A DNA stretch of 58,804 bases. Source: an uncultured Prevotellaceae bacterium (GTDB lineage: Bacteria; Bacteroidota; Bacteroidia; Bacteroidales; Bacteroidaceae). This document shows, one piece after another, positions 53,945 to 58,804 of the stretch. Where the stretch lies: positions 1 through 58,804 of the forward strand of contig CACYME010000024.1 in assembly GCA_902775475.1 (NCBI GenBank), read 5' to 3'. The translations under genes were made by a program, and so were the position numbers. Numbering within the stretch: the stretch's first letter is position 1; the number at the start of each line of letters is the position of its first letter. The notes beneath the pieces are model-generated. The model had not been told where the DNA came from. It did no database searches and saw only the letters and a program-made list of their open reading frames with translations.

Positions 53945-53978
53945 AATCAGCAAGTTACAACAAAAGTGCTTGCTGATT
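53945..53978 (+). terminator. Terminator after tRNA-Met
   Basis: AATCAGCAAG (53945-53954) pairs with CTTGCTGATT (53969-53978), followed by TTGTTTTTC. Confidence 0.8.
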
Positions 53979-54091
53979 TTGTTTTTCTGGGAACATATTG
54001 GGAACATTTACCTTCTCATTTCAATGGCCATTCAGTTGCTCTTTCTACATCATTCAGTTCTTTTCATTAGGATTAACTTGGGGGGCAGCAG

Positions 54092-54650
54092 CTAAACAGG
54101 CTCAATATGTTCCGACTCAGCAGTTATTACATCCTCGTCTTGTCTCCTATCTTTTATTACATCCATATAACCAGCAGTGATGATGCCTGATGAGCAAAGC
54201 AATGATTGCAATTCCGACCATGGAAGATATAATGCTGATGAAACGTCCCACGTCCGAAATCGGATACAGGTCACCATAACCAACAGTTGTCAAAGTGCAC
54301 GCAGCCCAATAGAAGGCATCGAAGAAGTTATCAAACAGGTATTCTTCAGTTTCAGGATTAATCTGCTCCTCTGCATTGAACATAATAAGCGCCGTAATGA
54401 AATAGAATACTGCCAGCGAAAAAACTGTATAGAGTATTTTCTTTTGCCTACGGACGACTGAGAGTACAATTTCCAACGGCTCGAAGTATCTTACGAATTT
54501 GATTACTCGAAGGACCTTCAGCAATCTTGAAACTCGCATAATTTTGAAAGTCGTTGGTAGAAGGTTAACGGTTGGGAGAATGGAGAGAAGGTCTATAATC
54601 GCCATTGGTTTGAACGGATACAGAAGAAAAGCCACTAATCGGTTTTTCTT
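54092..54650 (-). pseudogene. Broken voltage-gated-type K+ channel gene
   Basis: The reverse strand encodes an S4-like segment (FKIMRVSRLLKVLRVIKFVR), S5 (LYTVFSLAVFYFITALIMF), a pore with selectivity filter TLTTVGYGDLYP and S6 (FISIISSMVGIAIIA), as in six-helix potassium channels. The front half is missing: at ~54640-54650 the frame runs into an IS66 fragment on the other strand. Near 54190-54196 one extra base shifts the frame; the original C-terminus continues in the next frame (SGIITAGYMDVIKDRRQDED then VITAESEHIEPV) to the stop at 54092. Two independent lesions, so almost certainly non-functional. Confidence 0.82.
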
Positions 54651-55116
54651 CGAGGCCAATCTCAAATATGCCGGTGCCGACCACGACGAGATACGCCGCC
54701 AGCGGCAGGAGAAGTCCGTGCCCATACTCGGCTTCATCAAGCTGATGCTTGAGAAGTACAGGGCCGTGGACACGCCGGCAAGCGCACTGGCCAAGGCCTG
54801 CGACTATGCGCTCCAAAGATGGGACGGCCTGTGCCGCTACTGCGATGAGGGCTACTACGAGATAGACAACAATGCCGTCGAGCGCTCAATCAGGCCCATC
54901 ACCCTCGGACGCAAGAACTGGCTCTTCGTCGACAGTAACGAGTCGGCAAAGGACGCAGCCGTGTACATGACGCTCATCGGGTCATGCAATCTGCTGGGCA
55001 TAGCACCATACAAATACTTTGAGTATATACAGCAAAGGCTGCATAATAACATGACAGAGGAAGAGTACAAGGAACTGCTGCCGTACAAAGTGGCAAAGGA
55101 AATAAGAAAAGGCTAA
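54640..55116 (+). mobile_element. IS66-family transposase remnant (C-terminal part)
   Basis: About 155 residues from EANLKYAGADHDEIRRQRQE to the stop, with the IS66 hallmark YYEIDNNAVERSIRPITLGR then KNWLFVDSNESAKDAAVYMT and a C-terminal IAPYKYFEYIQQRLHNNMTE. IS66 TnpC is ~500 residues, so only the last third remains, with no tnpA/tnpB beside it. The left edge lies at the break of the ion-channel gene. An open frame reaches further left but that part is antisense to the channel. Confidence 0.85.
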
Positions 55117-55132
55117 GCTCCTCACGGAATGT

Positions 55133-55177
55133 AAAATTAGCGGCATCACACCAAAAATGGGTGATGCCGCTAATTTT
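55133..55177. terminator. Long perfect hairpin behind the IS66 remnant
   Basis: AAAATTAGCGGCATCAC (55133-55149) pairs perfectly with GTGATGCCGCTAATTTT (55161-55177) around an 11-base loop; CTCAC and GTGAG outside extend the symmetry. It is 16 bp past the transposase stop and could be its terminator. Confidence 0.75.
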
Positions 55178-55253
55178 GTGAGGGCACGTCAGAAGTGGGA
55201 TGGTTACAAAAAAACACAAGTTGCATGAATTTGCGGGTGTCATTTTTTTATCG

Positions 55254-55322
55254 TTACAGAGGGGTCAGTAGCTAATCGTTATCAGGGGTCAGTACCTTAC
55301 AATTATCTGGGGTCCATTTTCA
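55254..55322. mobile_element. Isolated IS21-like terminal region
   Basis: On the + strand GGGGTCAGT (55261-55269), GGGGTCAGT (55285-55293) and GGGGTCCAT (55309-55317) repeat at exactly 24 bases; the outer end reads TCCATTTTCA. On the reverse strand this is TGAAAATGGACCCC then ACTGACCCCTGATAACGATT, like the multiple terminal repeats of IS21-family elements. No istA/istB genes are present in the window, so it is a solo end. Confidence 0.6.
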
Positions 55323-55533
55323 CAAATTTCTCCACCATAATTACATAACCCATATTTATACACAATCCATGTTATGATAAATAGAAATCCATGCCTGTCA
55401 TTTGAGAGGATTCTTCCTCAAACTCTGCAGCCCCAACTCCCTTTCATAATAAGAGGTAAGAGTTGGGTGTGATTTTTGTCAGCTCCTTCAGCAATGAGCG
55501 GTAGCTTTCCCCTTCCTTGCCGTCAAGCTTATG
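55323..55533. other. Spacer with no recognised feature
   Basis: AT-rich stretch between the IS21-like end and the 3' end of the helicase gene. I see no gene or repeat. Confidence 0.5.
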
Positions 55534-57447
55534 CTATTGTCTTTCTAAAAGCAACTGCTGCCAGTTGCGTTTCCCTGTCGGAGAGCCGAACGTCTCGCTC
55601 ATCAGTGTGTTGTCAATGACCACAAGTTTGTCGTTGCTGTCTGCCATGCGGTTTATCTCCGGATAGTCTGTTGGCAGCGGCATACAGTTATATATTATAT
55701 TGAGATAATCAGTCATCTGTTGCATTGGATAGGCCAGTTCTATGAACTCCACCTCTGGGAGGACTATTTGACGATGCCAGGATACAAGCACGGTGGTTTC
55801 TCCATCTTGAAAATCCTTCATGGCCCCCGCTATCTCATATCCATTAATGTCAAAGAGCAACTTTGCCTTAACACCTTTCCGTGAAAAATAGTCAGCTATC
55901 ATTTCTGCCTGTGTATGGCCGTATGCAAAGACGACACCCTTTCGCCCGTCTGCATGTTTCTTGTACGAATTGTAGAGGTGGATGACGATTTCTTTCCGCA
56001 TGAGCAAAGCGAACATTTCGCGAGTGATATATTCCTCTGGACGCATTCTGGGCTTCAGGTTCTTCATACACATCCTTGTCAGACCATCGTAAGGCTCTGA
56101 GAACAGCTCCACCTCTTTTATTCGTTTGCTCTTGATAGATTCCCTGATATTTTCTGTGGACATCAATTCCCCCTGGAGGGAATTTGCAATCCCCGACCGC
56201 TCCTTACCGTTCACCACCGACTTGATACGGAGCATTTCCTCGTTGACCAGCATCTTGTCAGTAGCCTCGCCCCAATCATTTTCCCGACTCACCACTCGCA
56301 TGACGCCCTTCCCCTTTTCTTTGCCAAGGAACATTCCCTGCCAGTTGCGGTCGCTCGTCGGTAATCCGAAGAAGAGGTACGAGCCCACCTGGTCAAGGAC
56401 GATGACCTCCTTCTTGCTCTCCGTGACGCGCATGCCCCGCCCAACCTGTTGCAGATATTTGCTCAGCGACATCGTGGGACGTGCCAACTGTATGAACTCC
56501 ACTTCCGGGCAGTCGAAGCCTTCCGAGAAGATGTCCACGTTGACCAACACGTCCAAAGTCTGTCGTCTATAGTCTTCCAAGGTCTGCCGTCTACGCTCCT
56601 CCGGGGTCTTACTGTCAATCACTGCACATCGCACTCCATGCTCCACGTAATACGCTGCTATGTGCTGCGCATGCTGGCGATCAATCGCATAAACAATGCC
56701 CTTTTTCCCTGCGGCATACTGCTGGTACGACTGATACAGGTGGTCTATACTTTCCGGCACGTCGAGCACCATGGCCATCTGCTTCGTCTGGAAGTCACCA
56801 TCAACATTTCGCTTGTCCAAATGAGCTATCTGCTGGACAGCTCTGCTATCTGAGCGTACCGATATATAGTCCAGGTCGCTCAGCCATCCTTCCTGAATGA
56901 ACTCACGGATGTTCCACGACTGTAGCAACTGGTCAAAAAGGTCGGTAAAAGGTTTCCCATTCAGACGACAAGGCGTAGCTGTCAGTCCAAGGAACTTTGC
57001 CTTCGGCCACCACTCCCACAACTGTCTGTACGTGTCAGCCAGCGCATGGTGTGCCTCGTCAACTATTACAAGACTTGGAGAGAAACTACCATAATGATTA
57101 TCTTTTTTGTCAATTTCCGGTAATTTCTTTCCAGTCCTTCGCCTTGCCAATGTCTGTATGCTCGCTACCTGTACTTTCCGACTGTAGTCCATTTCATTGC
57201 CGCTGACTATCAGCCCATGCTTCACTCCAAAGCTATCCAGCGTCTGTGAAATCTGTGCAATCAACTCCCGACGATGAGCCACCACTAGCACCCCCTTATC
57301 GGCATACTTTTGTACGATAGCCGCCATCAGGTGTGTCTTGCCAGTACCCGTCGGCATCTGCACCATGACACTCTGCTTCTGCCTCCAAGTCTGATAAAGG
57401 CTTTGAAGCATCTTTTGCTGGTAGCCGCGTAGCGTGTTGCTCTTCAT
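55534..57447 (-). CDS. SF2 DEAH-box helicase with duplicated C-terminal half
   Basis: 637 residues. Q-motif-like NTLRGYQQKML, Walker A PTGTGKT (32-38), DEAH (130-133) in LVIVDEAHHAL, TAT (156-158), helicase C domain ~235-345 with FSEGFDCPEVEFIQLARPT and the arginine-finger motif QQVGRGMR (333-340). A second copy of the C domain follows at ~485-637: GRKGVVFAYGHTQAEMIADY parallels GKKGIVYAIDRQHAQHIAAY, and GSPTGKRNWQQLLLE parallels GLPTSDRNWQGMFLG, but YLNIIYNCM replaces the QQVGRGMR region. Related to RadD/type III restriction-like helicases. Forms a two-gene operon with the gene 12 bp upstream. Confidence 0.88.
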   Translation of the reverse strand: MKSNTLRGYQQKMLQSLYQTWRQKQSVMVQMPTGTGKTHLMAAIVQKYADKGVLVVAHRRELIAQISQTLDSFGVKHGLIVSGNEMDYSRKVQVASIQTLARRRTGKKLPEIDKKDNHYGSFSPSLVIVDEAHHALADTYRQLWEWWPKAKFLGLTATPCRLNGKPFTDLFDQLLQSWNIREFIQEGWLSDLDYISVRSDSRAVQQIAHLDKRNVDGDFQTKQMAMVLDVPESIDHLYQSYQQYAAGKKGIVYAIDRQHAQHIAAYYVEHGVRCAVIDSKTPEERRRQTLEDYRRQTLDVLVNVDIFSEGFDCPEVEFIQLARPTMSLSKYLQQVGRGMRVTESKKEVIVLDQVGSYLFFGLPTSDRNWQGMFLGKEKGKGVMRVVSRENDWGEATDKMLVNEEMLRIKSVVNGKERSGIANSLQGELMSTENIRESIKSKRIKEVELFSEPYDGLTRMCMKNLKPRMRPEEYITREMFALLMRKEIVIHLYNSYKKHADGRKGVVFAYGHTQAEMIADYFSRKGVKAKLLFDINGYEIAGAMKDFQDGETTVLVSWHRQIVLPEVEFIELAYPMQQMTDYLNIIYNCMPLPTDYPEINRMADSNDKLVVIDNTLMSETFGSPTGKRNWQQLLLERQ

Positions 57448-57459
57448 TCCTTTTCTGTT

Positions 57460-58281
57460 TTACTTTTGCAAGAGTTGTGTAAACACGGGCCATGTTTCCA
57501 CTTGCGAATAGTCCTGCAACTGTTGCCCACATCCATTCACCATATCGGTGAAACCAGGTTCACTCCAATCTCCAAACATCTTGTCGTAACGCGCATTCAT
57601 CACCATGGCATTCGCGTCCATCTCCTCTGCAACAGATGAATGCAGTCCCTCCGATGCCCTCATCTTGCAATAGAGTCCTCTTGCCAGTTGAAGCATCGTT
57701 CCCAGGTCATAAACACGGTCAGAGGCCTTACCCTCAAACCATTCAGGATGCCACTTGCAGTTCTTGTGTAGTACACGAAACAATACCGTCAGATTCCCGA
57801 TGGTCCAGTAGAATGCCTTCCTGTTCACATATGATACCGTCTGTTTGAGCACAGGAGCAATAGCCTGCATCGTTTCCTTTAGGTCATTCGTCGGAAGGCA
57901 TTGAGAGTATATACTATTCAAGTGTGCTGTCAATGGGAGTTTGTCAGCTACTCTAATTCTTTTTGTGGCCAGACGCCAAATCACCCTCTCCACCTCGTCA
58001 TATCGCTCATGTTTTCTTGTCAGGGCCATTTCGACCTCACACATCCTTGCCAGCAACACACATGTATAATCGGCAATCTGTGGAAGCAGCATTCTGCTCA
58101 GTCTGAAGAAACTGATGCACAGTTTCCAGTATTTATCAACCAGTTTCTGTTCGCTCTGCCCAAACGACTCTGGTCGGATGTAGTGCAGAAGGAGATTTCC
58201 ATGCACTAACTCCCCGTGTGCAGCGTCAAGGTCGGCTAAGACATCCCTGATTGCTACTATATCAACCGCCTTCGTCCTCAT
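57460..58281 (-). CDS. Helical protein of unknown function, partner of the helicase
   Basis: 273 residues, no signal peptide or membrane segment, mostly helical (LCISFFRLSRMLLPQIADYT; LPTNDLKETMQAIAPVLKQT; ARYDKMFGDWSEPGFTDMVN). I do not recognise a family. It precedes the helicase by 12 bp on the same strand, so the two are very likely made together. Its position in an accessory stretch next to a tRNA and IS scars makes a defence or mobile-element role possible, but nothing in the sequence proves it. Confidence 0.65.
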   Translation of the reverse strand: MRTKAVDIVAIRDVLADLDAAHGELVHGNLLLHYIRPESFGQSEQKLVDKYWKLCISFFRLSRMLLPQIADYTCVLLARMCEVEMALTRKHERYDEVERVIWRLATKRIRVADKLPLTAHLNSIYSQCLPTNDLKETMQAIAPVLKQTVSYVNRKAFYWTIGNLTVLFRVLHKNCKWHPEWFEGKASDRVYDLGTMLQLARGLYCKMRASEGLHSSVAEEMDANAMVMNARYDKMFGDWSEPGFTDMVNGCGQQLQDYSQVETWPVFTQLLQK

Positions 58282-58560
58282 GGAATCTTCATAAACAGGC
58301 TATCCTGCAATTGATACAGAATTACAACATGATTCAGGGCATGTCAAGCCTTAGCTCCTTGTTTGTCTTGGCCACTTTTATAAATTGTTTTGAATAGCTC
58401 GTTGTTTGTCATGAGCCTTCAGGGAATGTCCCCCATTTACTTAGGATGTCGAAGGGAATTCTTCTTGCCCCATTGAGGCCAAAAGAGGTATGAACAAAAA
58501 GCCCATACCCCTTTTGCTGAATCCTTTAGGAACAGTGCTATCCGTGTCATCTATGTGAGC
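58282..58560. other. Spacer with no recognised feature
   Basis: Between the helicase operon start and the aminotransferase fragment. Only very short open frames; no convincing -7 box or hairpin found by eye. Confidence 0.4.
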
Positions 58561-58804
58561 TTACAAGATGTTTGCCTTGATAGTTTCAACGATATAGCGC
58601 ACATCATCATCCGAGACATACGGCCCGGCAGGCAGGCACATGCCCACCTTGAAGATGGCCTCGCTCACCCCATTGACGTAGGCAGGCGCATCCTTGTAAA
58701 CGGGCTGCTTATGCATCGGCTTCCACACTGGGCGTGCCTCGATCTGAGCCTTGTCGAGGGCTACGCGCAAAGCCTCCACGTTATCGTTCGGCTGGCAGTC
58801 CGTC
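58561..58804 (-). CDS. DegT/DnrJ/EryC1-type aminotransferase, C-terminal fragment
   Basis: The frame enters from the window edge (TDCQPNDNVEALRVALDKAQ) and ends at 58561. IEARPVWKPMHKQPVYKDAP and CLPAGPYVSDDDVRYIVETI are the usual ending of sugar aminotransferases of the PglE/WecE type, which make amino sugars for capsule, O-antigen or glycoprotein glycans. It suggests a surface-polysaccharide cluster to the right of the window. Confidence 0.85.
   Translation of the reverse strand, partial: TDCQPNDNVEALRVALDKAQIEARPVWKPMHKQPVYKDAPAYVNGVSEAIFKVGMCLPAGPYVSDDDVRYIVETIKANIL

Noticed and set aside
53892-54095. Small protein after the tRNA, possibly an integrase start
   Set aside because: The frame begins inside the tRNA and shows no recombinase motif.
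54147-54794. 215-residue ion channel as an intact gene
   Set aside because: Its first ~50 residues are antisense to IS66 sequence and its last ~12 are out of frame, so it is a pseudogene.

Overview
The window looks like chromosomal DNA of a Prevotella-type member of the Bacteroidales (Prevotella/Segatella/Xylanibacter group). Evidence: a hybrid two-component sensor with an AraC output domain, many pectin-degrading secreted enzymes, exported proteins with short 'NLNGQRV..GLYI' C-terminal tails, a PorT-like protein, the ExbB-ExbD-ExbD-TonB cluster, fused RibBA, and repeated use of the Bacteroidetes -7 promoter box TAnnTTTG instead of a standard -10. Coding regions are GC-rich; long intergenic spacers are strongly AT-rich.

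Region 1 (1-26215) is a rhamnogalacturonan/pectin utilisation locus. A leftward arm (5946-1) carries a lipid-free secreted multidomain protein, a PL11 rhamnogalacturonan lyase and the start of a further secreted protein. A rightward arm carries a CotH-kinase-like protein, a second PL11 lyase, a PL22 oligogalacturonate lyase, a GH105-propeller-GH26 fusion, a GH35/DUF5597-type lipoprotein, a CBM9-like/PKD protein, the hybrid two-component regulator, a GH28 polygalacturonase and, past a convergent YitT-family gene, a CE7 acetyl esterase. Together these would cut the RG-I and homogalacturonan backbone, remove acetyl groups and hydrolyse the unsaturated products. No SusC/SusD pair is inside the window.

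Region 2 (26735-34455): purN, then an AraC regulator divergent from a five-gene TolC/HlyD/double-ATPase/two-permease exporter operon, with a good operator candidate between them. Region 3 (34456-36399) is a scarred spacer with a dispersed repeat, gene remnants and a chimeric RecG-like gene. Region 4 (36400-53654) is housekeeping-like: an MsbA-type exporter, an MFS-like operon, PorT, a 2x[4Fe-4S] ferredoxin, the TPR/PstS/TonB/ExbD/ExbD/ExbB cluster, an aspartate-type aminotransferase, a lipoprotein, RibBA with an LptF/LptG-type permease, and a START-like protein. Region 5 (53864-58804) begins at a tRNA-Met(CAT) and is accessory: a broken ion-channel gene cut by an IS66 remnant, an isolated IS21-like end, a two-gene helicase operon and the end of a DegT-family aminotransferase.

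The most unusual feature is a family of four dispersed, non-coding, roughly 390-470 bp elements (10118-10590, 26278-26682 reverse, 34610-35036, 48652-49070 reverse). They share an ordered set of hairpin modules, three have recognisable direct repeats at both ends, and each lies 3' of a gene in that gene's own orientation. A second layer of repeats is made of 7- or 8-base tandem units that reappear as their reverse complement a few tens of bases later (five sites, one translated inside a gene). A third consists of short perfect palindromes sitting in frame inside protein-coding genes.
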